From HRBIN12 sp964640965 (GTDB lineage: Bacteria > Actinomycetota > UBA4738 > HRBIN12): a stretch of DNA of 5,604 bases. How positions within the stretch are numbered: the stretch's first letter is position 1; each line of letters starts with the position of its first letter. The stretch covers positions 1-5,604 of the forward strand of contig CAZXJB010000131.1 in assembly GCA_964640965.1 (NCBI GenBank). The letters run 5' to 3'. A program made the position numbers and the translations under genes. Positions 1-5,290 of this stretch are shown here, in pieces. Under the pieces are notes generated by a model that was not told the DNA's origin, did no database searches, and saw only the letters and a program-made list of their open reading frames with translations.

Positions 1-452
1 CGGATTTCCACCACTTGACGGGGCGCGGCCGCCGGTGAGTCTGCGGAGGGCAGTTCAACAACGACTTTCCCGAGATCTGGTCTGACTCCGGCTCCGACCC
101 CGGGGATACCCGCTTGCACGAGCGCGGCGCCCACCGCCTCGTAGAACCGCACGAGATGCTCGTACGAGTACGACACCGGGACGATCGGGTTCACCGCGTA
201 CGGGAAGTCCGGGTACGACTTCACGATGGCGTCGACGGTCGACAGGTCGACCACGGTCGGCTGCACCGCGCTGATGTTGAGGGCGATGTGGTCGGTCTCG
301 AAGCTGAGCCAGGCTCCTCCCCATCGAGCAGCGAGGAGCTCCTGGACGCGGCCGAGGATCTCCGAGAGCATCCGATCCACCAGCGGAGTGGGTCGTGGCT
401 GCTCGGGGAGGTCCAGCCATGGGGGCGGGGGGACATCGGAGATCCTGCTCAC
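1..452 (-). CDS. Hypothetical protein, C-terminus cut by window edge
   Basis: I do not recognise this gene. About 150 residues are visible, read from GTG at 452-450 to the left edge with no stop. The start is set by AAGGAG (plus-strand 458-463), 5 bases before the GTG. The protein opens with a proline-rich stretch (residues about 7-24), then an amphipathic helix-like part (about 25-43), then a mixed segment with aromatic-rich motifs such as PDFPYAVNPIVPVSYSYEHL. No signal peptide or membrane segment is present. The reading frame has normal high-GC codon use, while the other frames here give only arginine/proline-rich shadow translations. It begins 16 bp after the stop of the exonuclease C-terminal piece on the same strand, so the two were probably co-transcribed before the rearrangement. 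The tyrosine-rich stretch followed by GIPGVGAGVRPDLGKVVVEL faintly recalls serine-protease propeptides, but this is too weak to assign a function. Confidence 0.7.
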   Translation of the reverse strand, partial: MSRISDVPPPPWLDLPEQPRPTPLVDRMLSEILGRVQELLAARWGGAWLSFETDHIALNISAVQPTVVDLSTVDAIVKSYPDFPYAVNPIVPVSYSYEHLVRFYEAVGAALVQAGIPGVGAGVRPDLGKVVVELPSADSPAAAPRQVVEI

Positions 453-468
453 GGGGGCTCCTTGGCGA

Positions 469-788
469 TCATGTACCTCCCGGGCCCTCCGCGACCGAAT
501 CCAGAGCGGCGCGGAGGCGGGTGACCGGGCCGCGGACGCCGAGCTCGTCGGCGAGCTCGCGCAGGCCGTGGTCGTCGCGCTCCCCGCGCCACCGGTCCAC
601 GGGCGCCTCGGCGTTCACCGGCACGAGCCGCCGCATCGTCTCGAGGTAGCCGCGGGCGGCGCGCATCCGCTCGCGGAGGGCGGGCTTGGCCGTGAGCGGC
701 CCCGGCCGGGGTTCGTCGGCCTCGACGTCGGCGAGGAGCTCCTCGAGCGAGCCGTAGGTCTCGACCAGCGCCCGCGCGGTCTTCTCGC
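469..788 (-). pseudogene. 5'-3' exonuclease, C-terminal piece
   Basis: This is the C-terminal third (about 106 residues) of a PolA-type 5'-3' exonuclease, the FEN-like nuclease that removes 5' flaps and RNA primers. It reads EKTARALVETYGSLEELL at its start, which is the second half of the family's helix-hairpin-helix motif (usually GVxGxGEKTA). It continues through a helical tail to TGA at 471-469. There is no start codon of its own where the family homology begins, and the frame runs upstream into a TGA near 825. Internal ATGs exist (for example 666-664) but would give only the tail. It ends without a polymerase domain, so the parent was a free-standing exonuclease of about 310-320 residues. 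The upstream half of the protein lies beyond a 616-bp interruption. Family assignment is from recognised motifs; loss of function is inferred from the broken structure. Confidence 0.75.
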
Positions 789-800
789 ACCCACGCGAGA
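783..800. repeat. Short inverted repeat at the left breakpoint
   Basis: TCTCGC (783-788) and GCGAGA (795-800) form a 6-bp inverted repeat around a 6-base loop. It straddles the point where exonuclease homology stops (788/789). A hairpin here could favour template switching or polymerase slippage. The repeat is short, and chance matches of this length are common in GC-rich DNA, so its importance rests only on its position. Confidence 0.35.
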
Positions 801-882
801 GTGCGGCCGTGCGCCTATCCCGTCACGCCAGGAACCGCCTGCGGCTGATCGCGAGACGGCACGCATGGCTGATCACGATCTG

Positions 883-889
883 GGTGGAG
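883..889 (+). promoter_or_regulatory. Ribosome binding site choosing GTG 898
   Basis: GGTGGAG lies 8 bases before GTG 898. The in-frame ATG at 865 has only a weak GAGACGG upstream. This site, together with the family's usual N-terminus, favours 898 as the start of the DUF2283-like gene. Confidence 0.5.
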
Positions 890-897
890 TGAGCGAC

Positions 898-1137
898 GTG
901 GCCGTCTACACGTACGACGCCGACGCAGACGGTCTCTACGTCCTGCTGACCGAGGAGCCGGAGGCGGCCATCGAGCGGACCGAGGAGCTCGGCCCCACGC
1001 TCCACGTCGACCTCGACGCCGGCGGGACCGTGGTCGGCGTGGAGATCCTCCACCCGCGGACCCACGGTGTGGATCTCGGGCCGGTCCGGGAGCGGTACGG
1101 GGTCGACATCGAGATCCCGTTCCGCTTCGCGGCGTAG
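898..1137 (+). CDS. DUF2283-like small protein
   Basis: A 79-residue protein ending at TAG 1135-1137. It has the DUF2283 pattern: an opening YTYDADADGLYVLL, matching the family's Y-D-x-x-x-D-x-L-Y-(I/V) core, then an acidic and hydrophobic strand, then LHVDLDAGGTVVGVEIL, matching the D-x-D-x-x-G-x-(I/V)-V-G-(I/L)-E-(I/L) signature. The function of the family is unknown to me beyond being small, widespread and often of toxin-antitoxin or accessory-like context. GTG 898 is preferred because of its ribosome binding site and because family members begin close to this motif. ATG 865 would add 11 residues. The gene lies wholly inside the inverted 616-bp block, 91 bp before the exonuclease N-terminal piece on the same strand, so in the undisturbed locus it probably sat just upstream of the exonuclease. 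Confidence 0.75.
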   Translation: MAVYTYDADADGLYVLLTEEPEAAIERTEELGPTLHVDLDAGGTVVGVEILHPRTHGVDLGPVRERYGVDIEIPFRFAA

Positions 1138-1215
1138 GTCGGATCGGCGGACCTCTCGCGCGCCACGGCTCGCGGGGCACGGCCCGGCGCGAGGCGGAAG
1201 GCCTTCGCAACCCCG

Positions 1216-1221
1216 TAGGCT
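1216..1221 (+). promoter_or_regulatory. Possible -10 element (TAGGCT)
   Basis: TAGGCT matches the TAnnnT form of actinobacterial -10 boxes. It sits 7 bases before codon 1229, where the exonuclease protein is expected to begin. That spacing would fit a leaderless transcript. No convincing -35 box was found, so this is a weak call. Confidence 0.25.
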
Positions 1222-1228
1222 GGCGCCG

Positions 1229-1408
1229 GTAGCGCACCTGCTCCTGCTCGACGTCTCCAGCCTCATGTACCGGGCGCACTTCGCGCTCGGCGAGGGGGTG
1301 CGCTCCCCCGGCGGCCGGCCGGTCGGCGCCGTCCACGGGTACCTCGACATGGTGGCTCGGCTCGCCCTCGCGCGGCGCCCCGAACGGATCGTCCACGTCT
1401 GCGACCAC
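1229..1408 (+). pseudogene. 5'-3' exonuclease, N-terminal piece
   Basis: Sixty codons encode the N-terminus of the same exonuclease family. HLLLLDVSSLMYRAHFAL carries the first metal-binding aspartate (piece residue 8). RRPERIVHVCDH carries the second acid (residue 59), matching the VVFDA region of Taq polymerase's exonuclease domain. After CDH the expected D-W-R-P-like continuation is absent, and the frame instead reads the antisense of the middle piece. The codon where the protein should start is GTA (1229-1231), not ATG or GTG, so either a G-to-A change has removed a GTG start or translation starts at a rare codon nearby. The piece points opposite to the middle and C-terminal pieces. The long plus-strand frame that continues from here across the flavoprotein gene is antisense read-through, not a real fusion. 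Confidence 0.7.
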
Positions 1409-1564
1409 GCCGCGCACGCCCGGGAGCCCGTCGCTCGGGTCGCCGCGCAGGATCGCGAGCTCGGCGTAGCGGGTGGCCGGCACGCCGTACCCCTCGAGCA
1501 CCCCAGCCTCGTCCAGCTCGAGCAGGTCCGAGACGCCCCGCATCGTGTTCAGGAGGCGGACCTG
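1405..1564 (-). pseudogene. 5'-3' exonuclease, middle piece
   Basis: About 53 codons on the minus strand encode the central part of the exonuclease. QVRLLNTMRGVSDLLEL aligns with the segment after the missing catalytic region. Then come YGVPATRYAELAILRGDPSD and GLPGVRGV. The GDPSD motif corresponds to GDESD of Taq polymerase, whose aspartates bind metal, and GLPGVRGV is the first half of the helix-hairpin-helix. Homology ends at 1405, where the strand runs into the antisense of the N-terminal piece. On the other side, homology fades at about 1564, leaving about 65 bp before the flavoprotein stop. The segment that should precede it, with the EADD and D-x-D catalytic motifs (roughly 90-100 residues), is not in the window. 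An ATG at 1543 opens a 242-codon frame, but most of it is antisense of other sequence. Confidence 0.7.
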
Positions 1565-1630
1565 CCTGCACCGGCGGTTCCCTCCTCGTGCCGGGCGTGC
1601 GTGCCTCCTCCGAACGTCCGTCCTCGCGGC

Positions 1631-4066
1631 TCAGGCGCGGAGGCGCTCACCCGCCGGGTCGAAGAGCGGGCTCGCGACGACCCGGGCGGGGCGGGCCTCG
1701 CCGAGGACCTCCACGGCGAGCTCGGTGCCGACCTCGGCGAGCTCGAGCGGCAGGTAGGCGTGGGCGATGGTGGCGCCGACGACGTGGCCGCGGTCGGCGC
1801 AGGCGACGTAGCCGACGACGCGCCCGCCCGCGAGCACCGGCTCGTCGCCGTGGGGGAGCGCGGCGGCCGTCTCGACCACCAGGCACGCGAGCCTGCGCCG
1901 GATGCCCTCCTCGCGCTGGCGGAGCAGCGCCTCGCGCCCGATGAACCCTCCCTTGTCGAAGGCGACGAAGCGCTCGAGGCCGGCCTCGAGGGGCGTGAAC
2001 TCCGGTCCGATGTCCGCCCCCCACAGGCGGTAGCCCTTCTCCATCCGCAGCGACTCGAGCGCCCGGTAGCCGAAGTCCGCGAGGCCGAGCGGCTCTCCCG
2101 CCTCGACCAGGGCGTCGTAGGTCGCCCGCAGGTGCTCGATCGGCAGGTGGAGCTCCCACCCGAGCTCGCCCTCGTAGCTGATCCGAAGCGCGAGCACCTC
2201 GGGGGCGCTCACGACCCGGATCCGCCGCGCGGTCATGTAGGGGAAGGCCGCGTTCGAGAGGTCGGCCTCGGTGAGGCGCGAGAGGAGCTCCCGCGAGCGG
2301 GGCCCGGCGAGCGTCAGCACGCCCGTCCGCCCCGTCACGTCCTCCAGCCGGACCGAGCCGTCCTCGGGCAGGTGACGCGCGATCCAGTCGAGGTCGTGGA
2401 GCTCGGTCGCGGCGGCGCTCACGACGTACCAGCGGTCCTCGGCGAGACGGGTGATCGTGAGGTCGCACTGGATCCCGCCGGCCTCATCCAGCATCTGCGT
2501 GACCACGATCCGACCGTCCCGCTCGGGCAGGCGGTTCGCGCAGAGCCGGTCGAGGAAGGCTCGCGCGCCGGGGCCGGAGACCTCGTACTTGGCGAAGCTC
2601 GTCTGGTCGAGCACGCCCACGCGCTCGCGCACGGCGCGGCACTCGGCGGCGACGTGCTCGAGCCAGCTCGGGGTGCGGAACGTGAGCTCGTCCGCGGGCT
2701 CGACCCCGGGCGGGGCGAACCACAGCGGGCGCTCCCACCCGAAGCGGAAGCCCATGACCGCCCCGCGCTCGCGCAGGCGGTCGTAGAGGGGGTCGGTCTT
2801 CACCGGGCGCCCGGCGGGGCGCTCCTGGTGCGGGTAGTGGATCGCGTACTCGTGGCCGTAGACGTCGAGGGCCTTCGGCACGAGGTAGGGCTCGGTCGCC
2901 GCGTAGGGGCCGAAGCGGCGGACGTCGACCTCCCACAGGTCGATGCTCGGGCGCCCCTCGACGATCCACTCGGCCGCGTACCTCCCGGCGCCGCCGCCGA
3001 AGACGATGCCGAAGATGCTGAAGCCGGCGAGCACGAAGAGGTCGCGCACGCCCGGCACCCACCCCATGAGGCAGCGCCCGTCGGGCGTGTAGCCGTCGGG
3101 GCCGTTCACGATCCGGCGGATCCCGGCCGTGCGCAGCGCCGGGGCGCGCTCGGCGGCGAGCTCGAGCACCCCCTCGATCCGGGGCAGGTCCTCGGGCAGC
3201 AGGCGCTGCTCGAAGTCCCACGGGACGCCGTCCACGGCCCAGGCCGCCGCCTCGGGCTCGAAGGGGCCGACGAGGAGCCCCTCGCCCTCGGCGCGCAGGT
3301 AGAAGGAGCGCTCGGGGTCGCGGATCACCGGGATCTCGCGCGGGAGCCCGGCGAGCTCCGGCACGGCGTCGGTCACGAGGTAGTGGTGCGACAGGGGCAC
3401 GATGGGGAGCTCGACCCCGGCCATGCGCCCGACCTGCCTCGCCCACATCCCCGCGGCGTTCACGACGATCTCCGCCTCCAGGTCGCCGCGGTCGGTCTCG
3501 ACGTCCCAGCCCCCGCCGCGCCGGAGCCGCAGGGCCGTCACGCGGGTGCGGCGCTCGATCCGGACGCCGCGCTCGCGGGCGAGGCCGGCGAGGGCGTTCG
3601 TCACGCTGCTCGGGTCCACGTACCCGTCGATCGGGATCCACAGCCCGCCGAGCACGTCGTCGAGCTCGAGCAGGGGGCAGAGCTCGCGGATCCGGTCCCG
3701 GTCGATGAGCTCGAAGGGCAGGCCGAGGACGCGGGCGCGGCCGACCGCGTGCCGGTACTCGTCCATCCGGTCGGGGATGGAGGCCAGGCGCACGCTGCCG
3801 ACCTCCCGGAAGCCGGTCGGCCGACCCTCGGCCTCGAGCCGCCGGTACAGCGCGATGCTCTCGGTGAGCAGGCGGGTCAGGTTGCGGCTGGCGTTGAAGT
3901 GGGTGCACAGGCCCGCCGCGTGCCAGGTGGAGCCGCTCGCGAGCTCGCCCTTCTCCAGGACCACGACGTCGGTCCAGCCGAGCTCGGTGAGGTGGTAGGC
4001 CAGGCTGACGCCGCCGATGCCGCCACCGATGATCGCGACGCGGGCTCGCGGATCCACGGGCCGCAT
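1631..4066 (-). CDS. FAD-dependent dimethylglycine/sarcosine dehydrogenase family protein with GcvT domain
   Basis: An intact 811-residue flavoenzyme. Residues about 9-370 form a DAO-type FAD-binding oxidoreductase: the Rossmann GGGIGG is at 14-19, and STWHAAG at 46-52 holds His49, the position of covalent FAD attachment in mammalian dimethylglycine and sarcosine dehydrogenases. Residues about 373-428 match the short linking domain of this family. Residues about 430-700 form an aminomethyltransferase (GcvT) fold with D535 in GGIQCDL, aligning with the conserved acid of GcvT, and with YEGELGWEL at 631-639. Residues about 726-800 are the GcvT C-terminal barrel. Known members oxidise the N-methyl group of dimethylglycine or sarcosine and load the carbon on tetrahydrofolate; which substrate is used here cannot be read from sequence. 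Length fits the family. No mitochondrial-like or secretory leader is present, so it is probably cytoplasmic. ATG 4066 lacks a visible ribosome binding site. The gene lies 72 bp after the copper lipoprotein on the same strand. Confidence 0.93.
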   Translation of the reverse strand: MRPVDPRARVAIIGGGIGGVSLAYHLTELGWTDVVVLEKGELASGSTWHAAGLCTHFNASRNLTRLLTESIALYRRLEAEGRPTGFREVGSVRLASIPDRMDEYRHAVGRARVLGLPFELIDRDRIRELCPLLELDDVLGGLWIPIDGYVDPSSVTNALAGLARERGVRIERRTRVTALRLRRGGGWDVETDRGDLEAEIVVNAAGMWARQVGRMAGVELPIVPLSHHYLVTDAVPELAGLPREIPVIRDPERSFYLRAEGEGLLVGPFEPEAAAWAVDGVPWDFEQRLLPEDLPRIEGVLELAAERAPALRTAGIRRIVNGPDGYTPDGRCLMGWVPGVRDLFVLAGFSIFGIVFGGGAGRYAAEWIVEGRPSIDLWEVDVRRFGPYAATEPYLVPKALDVYGHEYAIHYPHQERPAGRPVKTDPLYDRLRERGAVMGFRFGWERPLWFAPPGVEPADELTFRTPSWLEHVAAECRAVRERVGVLDQTSFAKYEVSGPGARAFLDRLCANRLPERDGRIVVTQMLDEAGGIQCDLTITRLAEDRWYVVSAAATELHDLDWIARHLPEDGSVRLEDVTGRTGVLTLAGPRSRELLSRLTEADLSNAAFPYMTARRIRVVSAPEVLALRISYEGELGWELHLPIEHLRATYDALVEAGEPLGLADFGYRALESLRMEKGYRLWGADIGPEFTPLEAGLERFVAFDKGGFIGREALLRQREEGIRRRLACLVVETAAALPHGDEPVLAGGRVVGYVACADRGHVVGATIAHAYLPLELAEVGTELAVEVLGEARPARVVASPLFDPAGERLRA

Positions 4067-4138
4067 GCTAGCGGGTCGCGCGGGCGCGCGCAGCCGGCGA
4101 GCGAACCCGCGCTGCGGCGCGTCCCGGCCGGGAGCGCG

Positions 4139-4558
4139 TCAGGAGACGGTGAACCCGCCGACCATGCCCGAGCGCTCGTGGAAGCGGCACACGAACGGCA
4201 GGGAGCCGCTCTCCGGGAGGGTCACCTCGACCTCCACCCGCTCACCGGGCGCGATCTCCTCGTCGATGCCGAGATCCCGGATCGTGAAGGTGTGGGCGAC
4301 GCCGCCCTCGTTGTCGACCTCGACCGTGAGGGTCTGGCCGGGGGAGCCGTGGAGCTCGGCCGGGACGAAGGCGAACCCCTCGGTGGCGATCCGGACGCTC
4401 GTCATCTGCGAGACGTCCACGCCGGCGCCGGTCGCCGTCGTGCCGCCGGTCGCCCCACCCGTGGGGCCCGACCCGTCCGAGCCGTCCCCGCCGCCGCAGG
4501 CGACGAGCAGCATCGCCGCCACGAGCGCGCCGATCGCGATCGCCACCGTCCGTCGCAT
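4139..4558 (-). CDS. Cupredoxin (plastocyanin/azurin-like) lipoprotein
   Basis: A 139-residue exported blue-copper protein. A basic start and hydrophobic stretch (residues 1-20) lead to the lipobox LVAC with Cys21, so it should be processed by signal peptidase II and anchored outside the membrane. Residues 22-47 are a Gly/Ser/Thr-rich linker. The cupredoxin fold spans about 50-139. Type-1 copper ligands are visible as His89 (GVAHTF) and the cluster C124-x2-H127-x4-M132 (CRFHERSGM). Such proteins carry single electrons between redox partners; the partner is unknown. ATG 4558 is set by AGGAGG (plus-strand 4564-4569), 5 bases upstream. The gene is divergent from the ECF sigma gene and has an ECF-type promoter facing it, so it is a likely sigma target. 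Upstream in-frame codons form a longer frame, but that region is antisense to the sigma gene and lacks coding character. Confidence 0.92.
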   Translation of the reverse strand: MRRTVAIAIGALVAAMLLVACGGGDGSDGSGPTGGATGGTTATGAGVDVSQMTSVRIATEGFAFVPAELHGSPGQTLTVEVDNEGGVAHTFTIRDLGIDEEIAPGERVEVEVTLPESGSLPFVCRFHERSGMVGGFTVS

Positions 4559-4606
4559 CAGCCCCTCCTTCCTCGCGTCACGTCGGCCGTCCCGTCCGGC
4601 GGGTCC

Positions 4607-4633
4607 TACGGAGCTCGGCCCCCTCCGGTTCAC
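4607..4633 (-). promoter_or_regulatory. ECF-type promoter facing the cupredoxin gene
   Basis: On the minus strand GTGAACC (4633-4627) is followed by 16 bp and CGTA (4610-4607). The AAC core at -35 and CGT core at -10 with 16-bp spacing is the usual layout of ECF sigma promoters. A start near 4600 would give a leader of about 42 bases containing the strong ribosome binding site. The same layout faces the sigma gene, which supports the call. It was identified by eye only. Confidence 0.6.
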
Positions 4634-4645
4634 GGGTCGGTTCAC
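4626..4645. repeat. Tandem direct repeat CGGTTCAC
   Basis: CGGTTCAC occurs at 4626-4633 and 4638-4645, a 12-bp period. The copy nearer the cupredoxin gene serves as the -35 element of the minus-strand promoter. The other has no CGT-like box 16 bp away. The core GTTCAC also occurs inverted, as GTGAAC at 4670-4675, where it forms the -35 of the plus-strand promoter. The extra copy may be a decoy, a second weak contact or a regulator site. Confidence 0.5.
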
Positions 4646-4669
4646 CGCCGGCCCGTGGTCCGCTCGCGC

Positions 4670-4696
4670 GTGAACGCGGGTGCTCCCTCGTGCGTA
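4670..4696 (+). promoter_or_regulatory. ECF-type promoter facing the sigma/anti-sigma operon
   Basis: GTGAACG (4670-4676), 16 bp, then CGTA (4693-4696) on the plus strand. It has the same core sequences and spacing as the promoter facing the cupredoxin gene, suggesting both are read by the sigma factor encoded here, with autoregulation. A start near 4703 would leave a leader of about 20 bases. An alternative housekeeping-type -10, TACCCT at 4712-4717, lies 6 bases before the ATG and would give a leaderless message. Confidence 0.55.
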
Positions 4697-4723
4697 CACC
4701 TGGGGTCGGGATACCCTGGACGG

Positions 4724-5290
4724 ATGCCGGATCCGGAGCACGACGCGCAGCTCATGCGGGCCTTCGCGGGGCGTGATCCGCGCGCCGCGCGAGCGCTGTA
4801 CGACCGCTACGCGGGTCGGGTGCTCGGGCTCGGGCTCGTGATGCTGGGCGACCGGGCGGCCGCGGAGGATCTCGTGCAGGACACGTTCGTGAAGCTGTGG
4901 CGGAGCGCCGAGCGCTTCGACGCCTCCCGCGGGCGCCTGGACACCTTCGTGCTCATGCTCGCCCGCTCCCTCGCCGTGGACGCCCTGCGCCGGCGCGTGG
5001 CGGAGGCGCGCTCGCTGCGGCGGGTCGGCGCGCCACGCGAGGCCGACGCCCGGCTCGGCCCGGAGGAGCTCGCCGCGACCGGGGACCTCGCGGCCCGGGC
5101 CCGGCGGGCGATGGCCGAGCTCCCGGCCGAGCAGCGCGCCGCGCTCGAGCTCGCGTACTTCGGGGGCCGCACGACCGCCGAGGTGGCCGAGCTCGAGGGC
5201 ATCCCGCTCGGCACGGCGAAGACGAGGATCCACGCGGCCCTGCTGAAGCTCCGCGAGGCGATGGCCGAGACGCGGGAGGTCGAGCCGTGA
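4724..5290 (+). CDS. ECF-family RNA polymerase sigma factor
   Basis: A 188-residue sigma factor with only regions 2 and 4. Region 2 (about 25-91) includes AEDLVQDTFVKLWR at 47-60 and the promoter-melting/-10 recognition helix ending in DALRRR (86-91). A linker rich in Ala/Arg follows. Region 4 (about 128-178) is a helix-turn-helix with LPAEQRAALELAYFGG and GIPLGTAKTRIHAALLKLR, which recognises the -35 element. The overall pattern resembles SigK-like group members, which usually pair with a membrane anti-sigma of the RskA type. That subgroup placement is an inference. ATG 4724 is chosen because homology begins soon after it and an ECF-type promoter lies just upstream. No strong ribosome binding site is seen (GGACGG abuts the ATG). 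The stop overlaps the anti-sigma start by 4 bp (GTGA), implying translational coupling. Confidence 0.95.
   Translation: MPDPEHDAQLMRAFAGRDPRAARALYDRYAGRVLGLGLVMLGDRAAAEDLVQDTFVKLWRSAERFDASRGRLDTFVLMLARSLAVDALRRRVAEARSLRRVGAPREADARLGPEELAATGDLAARARRAMAELPAEQRAALELAYFGGRTTAEVAELEGIPLGTAKTRIHAALLKLREAMAETREVEP

Larger units (their letters stand above)
789..1404. other. 616-bp inverted segment interrupting the exonuclease gene
   Basis: This block separates the middle and C-terminal pieces of the minus-strand exonuclease. It contains a plus-strand DUF2283-like gene and the plus-strand N-terminal piece of the same exonuclease. Joining base 788 directly to base 1405 rebuilds an unbroken minus-strand frame reading GLPGVRGVGEKTARALV, exactly the family's helix-hairpin-helix. 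CCACGC occurs at both edges (791-796 and 1405-1410), so the junctions show microhomology. No transposase, long terminal inverted repeats or recombinase gene is present. It looks like the 5' end of the exonuclease locus (with the gene before it) placed in inverted orientation within its own 3' half. It could be a real rearrangement or a chimera made during amplification or assembly. Confidence 0.65.

Noticed and set aside
449..790. Minus-strand arginine-rich frame over the exonuclease C-terminal piece
   Set aside because: An out-of-frame shadow; the recognised exonuclease motifs are in a different frame.
226..897. Plus-strand extension upstream of the DUF2283-like gene, starting at 226
   Set aside because: It is antisense to the minus-strand unknown gene and the exonuclease C-terminal piece, and shows no family motif before about residue 225 of the frame.
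1197..1206. Palindrome GAAGGCCTTC between the DUF2283-like gene and the exonuclease N-terminal piece
   Set aside because: Too short to separate from chance, and not placed against any promoter element.
789..1404. The inserted block as a transposon or retroelement
   Set aside because: It has no transposase, terminal repeats or structured RNA. It carries the 5' end of the gene it interrupts, which points to local rearrangement or a chimera.
1263..1571. Minus-strand frame from GTG 1571 with a purine-rich site upstream
   Set aside because: The translation is R/G/A-rich and overlaps the recognised middle piece in another frame; the ribosome-site match is probably chance.
4122..4133. Perfect palindrome TCCCGGCCGGGA downstream of the cupredoxin stop
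   Set aside because: It has no loop or T-run, so it is not a terminator. Palindromes of this length are expected by chance in several kb of GC-rich DNA.
1067..5290. A 1407-codon plus-strand frame joining the exonuclease N-terminus to the sigma factor
   Set aside because: Most of it is antisense to the intact flavoprotein gene and has the H/R/D/P-rich composition of a GC-driven shadow. Only its 5' exonuclease part and its 3' sigma part are real, and the sigma gene has its own start at 4724.
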